Counted from the first letter of the stretch, positions 1 through 13,227 are shown. The stretch is DNA of 64,000 nt from Stenopsyche tienmushanensis (GCA_008973525.1 WACJ01000226.1:248001-312000), one strand, 5' to 3'. Numbers and translations are program-made. The notes: generated by a model not told the origin, from the sequence alone.

Positions 1-499
1 GTTCTTGTCTATCGATGATGTTGTTGTCGACATAAAATTTGTATCTGTAAATAAATTTTATATGTACAGTCAACCCTCCTATAGCGTCCAATTCGTTTGC
101 AGCGTCTTTTATATAAGCAACGGATAAAATACGCAATTAGCGCGTGTTAACAAAATAAATACGTACAAAATGTGTATGTATGCCTAAATTTTTATAGCGT
201 TTTGCTTCTATTGCGTGGTCCATACATTGACGCTATAGAAGGGCTCATTGTGATGCTTTTAAATTTGCAATACTTACCCAATATGGGGATATGTTTTATC
301 TTAAGAATTAATATGCGTTCTTATAAATGTATTTCAATCCCAAATATGTATATCGCCATGCGTTTCTTCCTATTAGTAGATTGGATGGCATTTATAATTT
401 TGCTATAATTTGAAAAAAACTATCTGCAGCGCTTCAAACAATAGCAATCGTTTATATTTGAATCCGATTATTATCATCGTAGTGACGCGATTCAGAGAA

Positions 500-620
500 G
501 AATCCGTCATTTTCCATTGAGGTTTGTTTAAATTTCAGAATGCGGATAAATCCGTCATACCCATTATGCATGGATTTTCGTCTTGACGGATATATACGTC
601 ATATCCACTTAAGGGGTTAA
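500..620. repeat. piggyBac-like terminus
   Basis: Ends CACTTAAGGGGTTAA at 606-620, with GACGGATATATACGTC just inside and ATCCGTCATACCCATTATGC near 549. It corresponds, inverted, to the left end of the MITE at 14729. Only one end is visible. Confidence 0.45.
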
Positions 621-2328
621 AATCGTTTTTTGCTTCTAAGACAGAAAATTTTTACAAAAAGGAATCAAAGCACTACCGAAGCGATTCGAAGATGTGTTTT
701 TAATTTTTCTCTCTAATGTTTAATATCATCGTACATTGTAAGTAATTATTGATTATAGCTTTGCGTTCTTATTGTGTCACGTCTTGTATCTGCATTTGCT
801 ATGGTATGAATATTAATATTTGCTTAATATTCAAGCAGTATCGAATCTATGCAATTATATTATAATGATTATATAATTATTCTTCTAAAAATAAGTTATA
901 AAGCGAAATAAATGCTTGGTTTATTTTTATGACAATGAATTTGTTGGCAAGCTTTCCAAATTAACTAAAATAGATCGCTCAGCGCCTCTGAAAAATAATA
1001 TTTCCTCATGTTTGGTCTCCATGTTCAACAAACTTTTCAATGGACCATATTTTACACGCCAAAGTACTCACTAAATAATGCCAAAATGTTGACAGTTTGA
1101 AAGATAATATTCAACAAGAATGGAAGCTCATTCGTCGGTAAACCAAAACCGATTAACTTGGATCCATAAAGTATAAATATTTCCCAGTACCGGCTGAAGG
1201 CTTTTAAATTAAACTATTGCAAAGCGACAGTGCTAAATCGTTTAAAAATAAGAAAGGCATATTGGTTTTTTTTTTAATTCAGAAAACAGATTTGATAGTT
1301 GTCACCCAAGCTGTGATTATGGAAGCTATGTGGGTTTGGTCACTTTCTCTCGTAGCATCGAGATCTGATCGCCTTGATCGATATGTCGAATCGAAATGAT
1401 TTCATTGACCACGAATGCGTTCCATGAACTTGAATGGATGACTGATTAGTAATTAAAGCACGCCACGATGAGAGATTCTCGATGGAATCGGGTTGTTTTG
1501 GCATTTCCGCCAAGAATGCTGCAGGCGACGGTGCTGGCCATCGACTCTCCAAGAGCTGGTGGACTTCCACGAACGGAATAAATATAACAGTATACAGAAG
1601 CTGGCTAGGAGCTAACGGCATATCCGGTTGCCGCCATTTATTTAATTCTATGTACGAACCCGAACAACGGACATGTCATCTGTTTTAAAGGCCATTACGA
1701 GACTTCTAGAAGCAGCAAAAAACCACTGATGCAATCAGATTTATTGGGCGCACATCGAAGCGGACCATGGTATGGAAACGTCTGAATTTAAGTACTTAAT
1801 ACCGGCTTGTTTTGACACGTTCTACAAAATTGCTTACCATTAAACGTAACAAAAGACAAAAAAATGCCACGATTCGATGCGCTCTGGCAAATAGAGCTGT
1901 TGTAACCTTAGTATCGTAATGCGACTTTTTCGTCGTTAATGGCATTATCGTCGTCAAATATATCCCTTGAGGTTTGTCAAAGTCGTAAAATAATAAGACA
2001 AGCCCGTTTGTCGCTCAATACCATCCTGTGCCAGTCTCTGGCCAACTTCAAGAACAACAGTACCATCAGACAAGCCCAGCCTTTCGTTCTGATTACTATT
2101 GATGCACGCACATCCAAAGATGTACATATAAATTATATTATGGCCATTTTAAAATCCAAACCGAAAAATCACAAGGGTAGAAATGACAATATTGATTTCA
2201 GTATGCACGACATTAAAATAATTCCCACCCTACAATACAGCGATAGACGAAATTATTCCTGGCAAGGGAATGCACCCCCCAAATCAAAATTATCATAAGC
2301 ATTCAATGTTAATCCAAATATTTCTATA
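621..2328. other. Intergenic, no gene recognised
   Basis: A+T-rich. A 119-codon ORF at 1939-2298 and a pair of overlapping ORFs at 1340-1688 (relatively GC-rich, 1490-1620) have no motif I recognise and no splice context. Probably non-coding. Confidence 0.5.
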
Positions 2329-3101
2329 TACGCTTAAACGTCTTTTATGCGGTAGATGCGTTCCGCAGAAAATCGCACAAAAAAAATGACTTAAATAGAA
2401 TCGCATAAAAAAAAAATTAAAAAAAAAAACAGAAAAACAATAAGTTAATTAAAAAATAATATTTTTGGTGACAAAACAATGATCACATTTAAATGTCATT
2501 TTTGTTTTGTGAAGATTTTCTCTTTCCAACAATATAATTCATAATTAATAAAGATGTCACTATAGTTCCTAACTCAAAAAATAAATCACAAAAAGTCATT
2601 TTTTTGACCTTATTTTGTCACGGTTTTAATTTTAAAAATTAAATTTCAAATTGATGAATAAAAATTTGAGATGTGATGTCAACCGTGTTGAAAAAAATAG
2701 TTTCGAGAGAAACGCGTTAAAAGATTTCATTGTGGTAAGACCGGCCAAGTTGCCGCCTCACCAAAACAGCTATAACTCCGAAAGTAGTTGGAATTTTAGA
2801 AATTCCTTTTTGGGAATGTATTTTTAAAAGTCGAAACATTGAAAAAATGCAAAAAAAAAACGAAATCAATTTTTTCAAAAATCTAAACTAGAATAAAGGG
2901 CGTGGTCATAATTCAGCGATAGCAGATGCAATATGATTTACACAGTACCAAATAATTTTTTTTTCCGAATTTCGGTTAGTTTTGATGATTTATTTCGTAT
3001 TTCATCCAAAATATCTCGATGCGCGATTTTTATAAAAATTTAAAAAATGCTTTGAAAAACCGCATAACTTCGAAATCGCACAAAGAGAGATTTGAGTTTA
3101 G
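2329..3101. mobile_element. TIR MITE (GTGCGGTAGATGCG family), copy A
   Basis: Left CGCTTAAACGTCTTTTATGC then GGTAGATGCGTTCCGC; right (complement) AAACTCAAATCTCTCTTTGT then GCGATTTCG. The interior contains GGTAAGACCGGCCAAGTTGC and ATAGCTATAACTCCGAAAGT-like text shared with the copy at 39345. It is A-rich and low in complexity near 2400. TA borders are probable. The ORF at 3019-3237 is a by-product of the right end. Confidence 0.6.
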
Positions 3102-3567
3102 CGAAAAAATTCGAGCAAAAAATCTGTTATTATGCATTTCTTATCGTTTGGAGAATGGACCTCAGATTGGAGAATCCTCACGCGACAAGACCAAGCGTTT
3201 CCGCTGCCAAGACGATTGGTCGGATCCCAGGACTTAATTAAATTAAACTTCAACTCGAGCTAAAACTAACTCACTGGATTTTCGCACCTCTTTTATAGCC
3301 GACCTATCTTAATGGGTTCCTGGTTGTTCTCGAAGTCTTCGGGAATATTATTGCCAAACTTAGCCTGGTTATGGCAAATGTGTCACGCTTTCATAAAACC
3401 CTACTCTTCGTGTTGGCTTGAAACCCGGCGTTTGTTTTAGTAATTAAGTCACGAGCATCATTCTTATCTCTCTGAGGAATTTTTGTTTAACCTTGAGTGG
3501 TTTTTGTTGTGTTGAGGAGTGTCGTCATTATCCGAATTTCAAATTTCATCAACAAATTAATATATTA

Positions 3568-4475
3568 GGGGGACCCATAAGTAATCAATTATTTTGAAAG
3601 CGTGTCGTTATATGTCTGTTATCGCTGATGCGTCGACTAGAGAGGTTGTGCATTTGGTTGTATCTTATTGAATTGACTCTAAACCTCATTTATTCACCAA
3701 CAGATAAATATAAACTCGTTATCTACACCATGTCAGACGCACAGCCGTCAGAAGAACATATTCGTCATCTTATGCTCTTCCACTTTAAAATGGGTTGTAA
3801 CGCAACACAGACATCTAAGAAAATTTGTGGTGTTTGCGGCAAAATTTACAGAGACGGAGCTTGGATTCCTCACCAATTATCCGACACAAATAGGGATCAA
3901 CCGACTGTACCAACCCCTAAACCTTCTTTGACTATAAAAAAATGTTCTCTTGAGCATATGGTGGGATTGTGGTGGGATAATACACTTTGAGTTTCTAAAA
4001 CTAGGAGAAACTATCAATGCAAAAATTCATTGATCACAATTAGACAGATTAAATGCAGAGTTATTAGAAAAACATACAAATTTCGTCTACCGAAAAGGCG
4101 TGATATTGCATCATGATAATGACAGACCCCATGCAGCTAAAGTAACCTAGGAAAAAATTAGGGAACTCGATTGGGAACTGCTACCTCATATACGCTAGAT
4201 ATTGCGCCGTCTGATTATTATTTATTCAAAGTCATAGGCACTCCATTGAAAATAAGGCGTTTCGAAATGTAAATGAAGTTTAAATTCACCTAAATAACTA
4301 TTTTTCGTCAAAGTCAGCCTCTTTTTATTAAAGAGAGATTGAAACTTTGCCTGAAAGATGACAAAGAGTTGTAAATAATAATGGATATTATATAATTGAT
4401 TGAATAATTAAAATAAAGTCGTAACATTATTTTTTTCGTTTTAATTCGAAATAATTGATTATTTATGGGTCGCCC
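3568..4475 (+). mobile_element. mariner element, 908 bp, internally deleted
   Basis: Inverted ends GGGGGACCCATAAGTAATCA and (complement) GGGCGACCCATAAATAATCA, with TA at 3566-3567 and 4476-4477. The transposase ATG is at 3730, starting MSDAQPSEEHIRHLMLFHFK with the N-terminal helix-turn-helix. After GVCGKI the middle is deleted and the frame continues into GAWIPHQLSD and the catalytic half. VYRKGVILHHDN...PHAAKV and EKIRELDWELL are readable near 4087-4180, with stops. The third-Asp region is shifted (near 4190-4240). A normal mariner is about 1.3 kb, so roughly 400 bp is missing. It is closely related to the copy at 52911. Confidence 0.88.
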
Positions 4476-4477
4476 TA

Positions 4478-5584
4478 ATACATATGATTAAATTTAAAAT
4501 TTTATCGAAAGGCAATTTATCAAAGGAAATTTTCATTTTATTCGGATGCATTCGTATGCTATCGTTCAAATATATTATTTTTTAAAACATCATTGAATTG
4601 TATTCATCCAACTATAGTTTTTAAATGCAAATAAGAGAATTTAAAAAGTTCAAAAATGAATCATCCCGAGAATTTCCCAGATTCGATCGCATCAAATATA
4701 TCATACGCGAACTGATTCAAATTTCCAATTTAAAATCGACCAAAAGCAATTACAGCGAGCACTATATAATATGGAATTTCATTATATCTTATAATTCGTT
4801 CAAAGGAGCCTTTCTAGGTAAACCACTCAAAGCCCAGCGAGCTTAGATGATTCTGAAGCTACGATAAAGTATATTGAGCAGCCATCTATATCGTCCTTTC
4901 GATTCGCAAATTGCATCCTTATGAAAGCTGGCAAATTAAATTTGCTGCAACCGATATTAGATGGCACAAAGGACTACCCATTAGTCGCATACGACAAACT
5001 ACACATTTCCCATTATTTCCAATTCAATTTATTTAGGCTATCTCAAACATGGCTATAGCAAAAAGACATACCATCCCACGAAAAAATCTGCACCAAAAAA
5101 CCCTTCCTGCTATTTAGTATTGTCAATTTCTACAACATTATTCATAAATATCTCTTCGCTTTTGTTGATTAAATTCCCCCGCTTCAATCATCGTCATATA
5201 AGCAGGGAATACAATCCCAGGATCCCGGATTTCTGTATAAAAATATTATTTTGCTGAAAAACCTGTATTTGAAGTAGCTTTTAGCAATCTCTTTCGTGGG
5301 ATTATTGTCAAGCATTTTTATATAGATAGCGAATGTATGTTTAAAAATGTGTTCGCCTGCCACACCACCCGTAGATTTGAACCCATGACAATCGACTTAC
5401 TAGTCCGACTGCTTAATTGCGGGACTACCTTACAGGCTAAAGAACTACTTGAGCATAAATCCGCTTTGATATACAGTTCCATTAAAAGCGCATCTATGCG
5501 GTTATATTTTGCGAATACTAGGAAAACTCAGTAAAAGACTGAATTGGAGACGTTTATTTTTTCAATTAATATAACAATGATATG
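4478..5584. other. Intergenic, no gene recognised
   Basis: A+T-rich with ORFs of at most 73 codons (4625-4846, 5337-5534) lacking any recognisable domain. The T-rich, C-containing composition changes near 5060-5220, but nothing could be assigned. Confidence 0.5.
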
Positions 5585-5699
5585 CATCATGTGTACATCG
5601 TACGGTTATATAGATCGTTCAATGATATATTGAATCGGTTTCAAGTGCATTGTTTATATTTACTTAAGAAATGACCGAATATTTTATGCTATCGACAGT

Positions 5700-5915
5700 G
5701 TTTATTTATTTATGCATAAACTTATCTGGCGAAAAAATAAAGTATTATCTGCTAACGCATGACGGGATTTGACGGCTGTGTGCGTCAAAGTGTTAAACCA
5801 AAAAGCAATGGCTATCGGCACAACAGGTATAAATACAACCCCTAATCAGATCTTACTACTAAAATGATCCTATTGTCGGTTTGGTGGGACATTCATGTGG
5901 GGTTTAATTGAAAAT
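5700..5915 (-). repeat. piggyBac-like MITE end plus flank, inverted copy of 30823-31060
   Basis: On the minus strand from TTAA at 5793-5796: CACTTTGACGCACACAGCCG then TCAAATCCCGTCATGCG and AGCAGATAATACTTTATTTT. The flanking side (5797-5915, with TAGTAAGATCTGATTAGGGG in the complement) is also shared with 30823-30945. The shared unit is therefore longer than the MITE, suggesting duplication after insertion or insertion into an older repeat. Confidence 0.55.
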
Positions 5916-6984
5916 CCGAGGAAATAATCATGTCTGAAAAACACTGCAGTCAACTTATGGACAGAATACAAAATGAACTGAAAAAAGAGGTCTACTTTGA
6001 TTGACGTTATAAATTTAATAATGGTTACACAAGACACATTTATTACCTTTGTGTTCAAAATATTCGCGTTGCGTTTCATGCGCACACTAGCCTAAGCCCC
6101 GCATACAAAGTGTTAAGACATTTTTAAGAATTTTGGCATCATTTTCACTATTTGTTTCTAATATAGCCATCAATGGTATACTGTTTTTCGTTATGCACAC
6201 ACATCGAATTTCCAGTCATCATATAATAAAAAATAGATGTTATTGCTTACGTTATGCTAAAATATAAAATATTTGTTCTCGCTTGAATTTGTATGGTTTC
6301 GTATTTCCCATGTTTCGTAATCTCTTCATTCTTGGAGACAGCATTTAGAATTCAAAAAAGTTTTAGATACACAAAAAGCACTCATCTAAATGCAGATACT
6401 ATTTTAGAGATAAGATCAAGTTCGTGAAACTGTCTGCATTTATTTTGAAAGATTTCCTATTTGAAAATGTCTACGATATTATAAGAGATAATAAATTAAT
6501 AATCCATAGCAATAATATGCATTGATGGAAAGTAAACAGATTCCAATCTTCAACTTTTACATCAAATCTATATTTTGAGAAGTACTCCGAGGACAAGAAA
6601 AGATCAAAGTTGATGACTTTATACTGAAAATAACATCGTCGTCCAGATATCTCTGGTTCGCATAAATATCATAAAAGTCTAGATTATCGACCAAATGAAG
6701 CCTGGCTTGGAATCCAAGCATCGAATCAAAATAGCAAGATGCAATTTTATTAAATTAAAATCCGGTTTTTACAAACGCCGGGCAAAACTCGGTTATGCAG
6801 AATCTTACATCCGAAATCGGGAATGGTATAAAAGATCAGAACTAAAAAAAAAACATCTCTAGACTTTTCGAATATACTTCGAATCTCCTGTCGAGCTCAT
6901 GGACGCGGAATAACTGCCGACGCCTTGTGATCATACTTCGACCAGTGCTATCAATGCGCGATATTGGGCCGTGCATTAATAAGA
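5916..6984. other. Intergenic, nothing recognised
   Basis: A+T-rich; only short ORFs. No terminal repeats and no protein motif were seen. Confidence 0.5.
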
Positions 6985-7680
6985 GAAGGGCGTGAGCAGT
7001 CCATATACGGCTATCCATGTGAGAAGTATTCACGCATACCCTGTGTGTTCCAGTGCTTTGTTGGTAATCTTTTTTGCAAGCTTTTTTGTAGGCATCACTA
7101 AAATTTCGTTTTTTATAAATTAGCTGACTTACGAATCATATCAACATTATGAAGGAAGTAGAGTTTCATGAATTTCTTGCGAAATCGCCCGGACTTTGGG
7201 TGAACTTTTGGACCACCCGGACTGCAAAGTGTTAATATTTATTAACGATGCAATGGAGGCCAAACATAGAATTTAAAAGTAACTCAAATACGTTTTCGAT
7301 GTGTTGCTGTTGTGCCCAAACGAATTGATCCGGGTATGAATTAAAATGATGACGTTTGTGTGTTACCACCTCGCGGTATAGTCCACTGAAGACCGAACAC
7401 TTGGAAAATACATAACAAAGCGACGGTTGTAGCGCTTTATTTACCTTAGCAACCACCAGACCAATATGCGCCAATATAGTGCATACGCTAAACGTCTTGC
7501 ATAACAAATTGCATACACAAACAATATTTTTACTATGCCTATGTTATTTCCGCAAGTGCAAATAATAAGTTGATAAAATTTTATCGCAATCAGATGAACG
7601 GTATGGCGGTGCATTAAACACGAACAAACAAACATTGATTTGATACTTAATTTGAAACTTTTCAAAATTAGTTTCAATAA
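6985..7680 (+). repeat. Dispersed repeat, relative at 34545-35385
   Basis: Blocks shared in the same order with 34.5-35.4 kb: AGCTATCCATGTGAGAAG, GCATCACTAAAATTTC, AGCAACCACCAGAC and TATCGCAATC.GATGAACG. The end (GAACGGTATGG...ACGAACAAACAAACATTGAT) resembles the units at 61.2 and 63.0 kb. It may be the 3' part of a non-LTR retroelement. No reverse transcriptase was found. Confidence 0.5.
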
Positions 7681-9029
7681 AATGGATTTTAATTCAAGTT
7701 AAGAAAGGAAACACATCGGCAAAAAAATACGCAAATATACACAAATGATCTATAATTGCATTTCTTCTCATTTTCGCTGATTATCAAATGTTATCTGAAC
7801 GCATTTGAAATTGAAAAAATGATACAAGAATGAAGAAAAACGAATCTTTTTGCATTGAATATTTTTGTACAAATATATCTCGCTGACACCAAAAACCTGT
7901 TTTCCACGACTTCAAAGCAAAAAAATCGATAATCTCTGTATTGATCAGATGAAAGGCCAAAATTTCAACTTTTCAAATGTCAGCTCTATTCATATTTGGA
8001 GACCAAATGCATTTTATTGTTCCTCGAAATGCTAATGCCGTTTCTGTTATGTATGCATCTTACGGACTGCATGAAATACACATGAGATTCGCGATTTATG
8101 AACTTCTACCCTCTTCGTTCTTCCCGTATATGCCATGCAAAAAATATAAGCTCCTCGGAGCTTTCGTATCGTCATATCGTCTCACTGTCATGTTTTCGTT
8201 CGTTCATTTCGTAAATGGAGGCAAATCACGTTGGTGAGCGTGCAACCAATGGCAGTTCGTGCAGAACAAAACTCTGTGGAATATGGTCCGTGATGGTATC
8301 GAGAGTCCCATTTTACGGAGCAGATCACCATCGAATGCGTTAAGATTTACGCCTTTGAATGATTGAAAACGTGATCGTTGATCGCACCGAAAAAATCAAT
8401 CGAATAGCGCTTGATTTTTAGCTATCAACCACGAATGTTGTCATGTGAAAATCGCATGATCCATGAACTTGCTTATGCAGCATCATGACAAATCGATGAT
8501 CGCTTATTGCATTTTATCCGGCTTCGAAATAGAATTCTAATGAGCGCCATTAGACACCCGGGAACATGATTTCGCTGGTGTCAAATCTATCGCGCTGCGA
8601 TATTTATGGCATGCATTTTAGCGATGATGTGCGAAAGAATATCCCATCGGTTAGATCTAATTCGCTAAATGCCACGTTTATCGCCAATTCGGCTGAAAGA
8701 TCCGCAAATTCGCAAACGGAATTTGGCCTTGAAACATTTCACTTGTTAGCACATCCGCATTTCTAGTGACTTTCACTCTTTGATGCTTACAGCCCGATTT
8801 ACGATCGGTTTACTTCATTGTGCTTGACTACGTAATAAGCGGTCATGTGCGAAAACAGTCTCGGTTAATTAACCACTTAACCGCTAATGCATATACTCAA
8901 GGCACTGGTTAAACGCACGCACGTGCATTTTCTTAAATAAGCCTAGCAAACTGGGAAAGTCATTACGTGTCGAAATAATGATATCTGGTGTACGGGTGAA
9001 ATTTTGTATTTAAACATTATTTTAGCATA
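7681..9029. other. Intergenic, unassigned ORFs
   Basis: ORFs at 7977-8237 (86 codons) and 8566-8766 (66 codons) have no recognised motif. GATC-rich stretches (8290-8500) stand out slightly, but no repeat partner was found within the window. Confidence 0.45.
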
Positions 9030-9185
9030 AATAGGAATATTAATCCCACAAAGAGGTAAGACACAACGTTGTGTCCAAATTCCAGAGACTCATAAAGAGC
9101 ATTCTTACACATTGCAGGTCGGAGATTGTTAATGGGAGACAAAGACGGAGAGAGTATCTTATGTACATCGTACGATTTTAAATCT
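9030..9185 (-). repeat. Repeat shared (inverted) with 62640-62730
   Basis: The complement reads AAGAATGCTCTTTATGAGTC and GGACACAACGTTGTGTCTTA then CCTCTTTGTGGG, nearly the same as 62655-62722. It includes the small palindrome ACAACGTTGT. Confidence 0.5.
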
Positions 9186-9269
9186 AAAAAGTAAGGTTTA
9201 CAAGGGCTCCTAAGGTCGGCGAAATATTTTTGTTTGGAAGTTAGCACACCTGTTATGTAAGGGAGATCT

Positions 9270-9560
9270 TAAAGGTCAGTTTGTCTGTTTGCGCGTGTTT
9301 GTCGGCCATTTTGTTCAGTCACAGTAAATCTTCCGATGGACAGATCGTCGCGCGCGTTTTTTGACTTTATGCCTCGATACTGCCGCGAATATCCACCGGA
9401 ATTTTATGATAGTGATGTGATGAGTCGACAATATGTCACGAAGTGGATTAGATTGTTAAAAGAAGGCCATACTGATATTTTCACGATGTGGCAAGGAGTA
9501 GAAGATCATCAGTCATTTCTGACGAACTTGTGTGATTTTTTTTAAAAAATAATCGCAATA
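9270..9560 (+). mobile_element. mariner remnant, N-terminal HTH part
   Basis: The reading at 9336-9545 contains RAFFDFMPRYCRE, then SDVMSRQYVTKWIRLLKEGH, the second helix-turn-helix of mariner transposases (YGxDVMSRQxVxKW). It ends as WQGVEDHQSFLTN. A less damaged relative on the minus strand at 42757-43198 shares the upstream stretch GTCGGCCATTTTGTTCAGTC. The catalytic region is absent and the frame ends in a T-run. Confidence 0.65.
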
Positions 9561-10510
9561 TGTTGCACAAGTCTGAGCATTTTGCACAGGGGGATTAGTG
9601 TGGATATCACTACACCTCAGAATCAATTTAAATCACGAATTTACAATCGCGTAAAATGTTTATTTGTAGTTTAGTATGATCAAAGCTTAAATAAAAGCAC
9701 GTTTCAATCTTAGCGGCTTACAAATTATATCACGTACTAGGGTTTATGTTTTAATCTGCTCTCTGTAACATAGGAAGCTCGTTTATTTTATGTTTCGGAA
9801 CGTGTAAATTGCAAGTTTTCGACGAAGGATTATTGAATATAGATATTCAATGCATAAACACGTATTTTTTCAGCATTCGGCAATTCTAAAATCGATAAGA
9901 TGACAAGACGATCCTCAGTGCTTTAATTGCCATTTCAGGTTTTATACGTTTCGCCGTCTAAAAACAAACATCGTACTGGCCACATTATACACGATATTGC
10001 TTTTTAAAGCTTATTTTCCATCTAAGAGTTGATTTTCTATCGCAAAAAGTTTGTTATCGTTCCTGAATGACGTCTGGAGCGTCTACAGTGTTAAGCATTC
10101 GACGAATACAAGATAAATATTATATACAACAGCTTTCAGCTCGGTTACACACCCCAACTCGTTTAAGCATTGAATAAATAATCATGTCAAGAGTTTCAAG
10201 ACTTTACTTTATACATTCTGCAGCATCCATAAATCGATGGAGCAAGAAATGACGTCTGCGGTTAACCGTTTGTTAGACTTGACGGTCGCTGCCGTGGCTG
10301 TCAATATACGGGCTAGTCTATGTTAAATGCTCCCGAAGAACAACCATCGTTTTTATTACATAGGCATGACAGCTGAAGTAATTTAATATTGCACAAGCGC
10401 TTTAACACATTATTGCATAATGCAGGACTTATCAAAATACAATCATGTATACCCAAAATAAGATCATACATATTGTTTGAGTACAAAATAAATGTAAAAA
10501 AGTAGATGAA
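9561..10510. other. Intergenic, nothing recognised
   Basis: A+T-rich sequence between a mariner remnant and a palindrome-cored repeat. No ORF above 81 codons, and no similarity to the other repeats here. Confidence 0.5.
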
Positions 10511-10842
10511 GTGCCCGTAGCAAGTATCTAACTTAACGCCCCCTCTCCAATGCCGCAAAAAGCCCTAAAAGGAGACGGAGTGGCTATAAGATTTGCATGC
10601 TCAAACGGTCCGCTTTTCGGACCGCTGATATGACGAATGAGCAGCTCGCGATCCAAGAAAAATTAGATTTAATCTATTTTTGTGTAATCACTTAATTTAA
10701 ATATTAAGAGCAGCCTAAGTCTAAATCCTAGAATAACTGGAATACTGGATGATCTTCGATCAAAAGTGCGCCAGCTAGCAGATATAGTAGGCATTAAAAA
10801 AGTGCTGTACATCACATATTATATATATATATATAATATGTG

Positions 10843-10873
<31 letters not shown>

Positions 10874-11224
10874 TATAACAATTTCGAATGGTCTGTAAGT
10901 TTTTTGGGTAGGGCGAAATCTAGTCTCGCTCACGATTTCATTTGGCACAAGCCACCTATGTAAATTAGCCTCTGGAGGGACTCTGGGCGATCGTACAGAC
11001 CATATGGGATACGTATTTATCAACGAAAATGTCGCAAAGCGCCCTAAAAGGTTTGTATGCTCAATCGGTCCGCTTTTCGGACCGCTGAATGAGCGGCTCG
11101 CAATCGGATGCCATACCTGAACATAACGACAACGAAGAAATTGATGATTAGACAACATAGTGTATATTATAAAAATGTTCAATAAGTGTCCGATGCATGT
11201 AAAGTAGAATGACTGAGTAAAAAA
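10511..11224 (+). repeat. Palindrome-cored repeat, two cores, one arm of a large inverted duplication
   Basis: Contains two cores CGGTCCGCTTTTCGGACCG (10606-10624, 11066-11084). Between them is a mariner fragment on the + strand (SKVRQLADIVGIKK near 10760, then a shift before the HRILTEN-type stretch) and an AT microsatellite. Most of it reappears inverted at 16931-17660. The left edge CCCGTAGCAAG..TCTAACTTAACGCC resembles the inner left end of the hAT-like MITEs. A 104-codon ORF on the minus strand (10868-11182) crosses the second core. A matching frame in the other arm has one stop, so I do not call it a gene. Confidence 0.7.
10819..10877. repeat. AT dinucleotide microsatellite
   Basis: Long run of TA/AT repeats broken once by GTG. 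It lies between the two halves of the palindrome-cored repeat, exactly where the inverted partner at about 17300-17385 has ordinary sequence. It therefore probably expanded after the duplication. Confidence 0.9.
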
Positions 11225-12479
11225 AATCGATTGAAACTAATTCACTTTTTTATACACGACCTTTCTTAATATTTTCTAGATTGTACTCAAAATTTTATAC
11301 CACTCTGAATTGATTCATCGATCCACAGACGATGACTTTTATTAAATATGATTTTTTATGATAACAACCAGAATTAAAACATTTGCGACTATAGACGCGT
11401 ATGGCCTGTGGGGATGAGTTTTCGGCCCCGTCTTAAGGAGCTTAATGGAGTTAATCGATTCTATTTCTATTTTTTTTTTAAATCAAAAATCTATATTTTT
11501 AATAGCATTTGATTGATTCCTCCGCTTTTACTGTGCGAAATACTGCGAACACGTTAAAGATCAAGTTGGCTTCGTTGCATATATTTTGTTAAACACATCG
11601 ACTTGTTTAACACATCATATTTTTTTTGTTAAAGCACTTGAGAAACAAGTTCATGACGTTTTCGAATAACTGTTGAATTGAGTGATCGAATATTTTCACC
11701 TCCGCCAGAATCCATTTTTTGTTCTTTCTATTCAAAATATTTGATAAGACGCAAATGTGAGTCGATGGAAGTCAAGCTTGTGAGGATACAACCGTTAGCT
11801 AAAGATCAATCATCAAGAACTATTTTATTGTTTGTATAATCCATCATCAAAGGTAGCATCACACTATAAAAGCTTTTGTTTCGCAGAGCTCTCGGAACAA
11901 TCAATATTTAGTATGCTCTCGATTACATTCTTCTGCAAAGATCTCGACATGCCATCGGCAAATATTAAGAGTAAGATTTTGTAAATCCAAACAACATCGA
12001 TTGATGTTTATCTGCAATTTGTACGCGAGAACGACACAAATATTCTATCATAATTCAATTTCCGAGCCAATCAAAGATTGAATCGGACAAGTGTTTTTTT
12101 TTCAGATTGCTTTTTTGAGGAATTTCTTGTATCAATCAGGCTTGGTTTTTTTCCGGGAAATATAACGGTTTTTATTAATAGACTTGTTCTTCTTTTAGAA
12201 AATGTCCGTAATTTTAGATTTATCATGCAACTGACAAATATGATATAAATAGTTCATTAAAAGTATAATAATTAGAACTAGAAATACATATTAGTATGAT
12301 TTATTAAGCAAAATGATACTGACTTGATGCTTATTGCCTGAAAGTTTGAGAGTTTCAGCTTGTAGTACATAACAGGAACAGAATGATTTAACGGGAACAT
12401 GAACAGATTATTGAATAATCAGATTAATCCAATCAAACTAATTCTGGATAAGAATGATAAAGGACATATTACGAATGAA
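11225..12479. other. Intergenic, nothing recognised
   Basis: A+T-rich with T-runs. A TTAA-rich patch near 11440 (AAGGAGCTTAATGGAGTTAA) might be a decayed piggyBac-like end, but no partner was found. Confidence 0.45.
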
Positions 12480-13075
12480 ATTCAAAAATAACCCGGAATT
12501 TTGATATACAACTTTATTTAATGGTATGAAAAAGTACAAATGGAGTATCATATTTTTTCATATAGAAATACATTCCCTTCAATTCCTCCAAATAACTATG
12601 GTAGAAAGTGTCTACTTTATAAAGCTTAAGCTTCAAGATCAAGCTAAGGCAGCCACCTTAGTGAATATGGAAAAAATGGTTGTCGTATGTACAATACTTT
12701 TATTTGAAAGGTGTCAGTCCAACTAATATCAAATCCGAGCTAGATTCTACTCTAGGGGAGTCTGCTCCTTCGTTTACAATAGTTAAATGTTGCGTGGCAG
12801 AGTTTAAACGAGGCCGTACGAGCTACCAAGACGAACAGTGCAGAGATCGACCAAATGATGTGACAACCCCAGAAATGGTGAATAAAGTGGCAGACATGGT
12901 AGACCTTTTTTAGAAGAAATTCTGTACATTGCATATTGACTGAAAATTTGATCACGAGAAAGCTGTGCGTAAGATGGGTGCCGCGTTTACTCACAATGCA
13001 GCGTCGTGATGATGTTTCATTCGAGTGTATGGCGATGTTTCACAGCAATAAGGCCGAATTTTTGCATCGATTTAG
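12480..13075 (+). mobile_element. mariner remnant with readable HTH and linker
   Basis: It starts at an end-like sequence, AATAACCCGGAATTTTG, which recurs at 31760. The transposase begins near 12668 (MEK..). After a shift it reads YLKGVSPTNIKSELDSTLGE, then SAPSFTIVKCCVAEFKRGRT, then TPEMVNKV. After a deletion of the KMVLDDRR-type stretch it continues as CILTEN, KLCVRWVPRLLTMQ and FHSNKAEFLHRF. These are strongly conserved mariner signatures upstream of the first catalytic Asp. The catalytic domain is absent; a palindrome-cored repeat follows at about 13228. Confidence 0.82.
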
Positions 13076-13227
13076 GATGAAACATGATATCTGAGACAAA
13101 ATAACATAGGGAGCAGAGCTGTTTATTGGTCCATGCCAACCCGTTCAACAAAAGTGCACAGTAAGGTGCAAAACCTGAATTTAATAACCATGTTCGCATG
13201 GACACGCTCATTCTCAACTTCGAGTGG

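Noticed and set aside
1770..1800. WKRL reading considered as a calpain 5' exon or mariner piece
   Set aside because: No supporting context on either side.
1939..2298. 119-codon ORF
   Set aside because: No similarity recognised and isolated; probably chance.
10819..10877. AT run considered as a cruciform or origin-like element
   Set aside because: It is a plain microsatellite; nothing else supports a function.
10868..11182. 104-codon ORF on the minus strand containing SGPKSGPIEHTNLL, with look-alikes at 17056, 13017, 22436 and 56758
   Set aside because: The apparent conserved peptide comes from the palindromic core and its neighbours. The frame is interrupted in sister copies and the similarity is at DNA level. 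It is treated as repeat, not gene.
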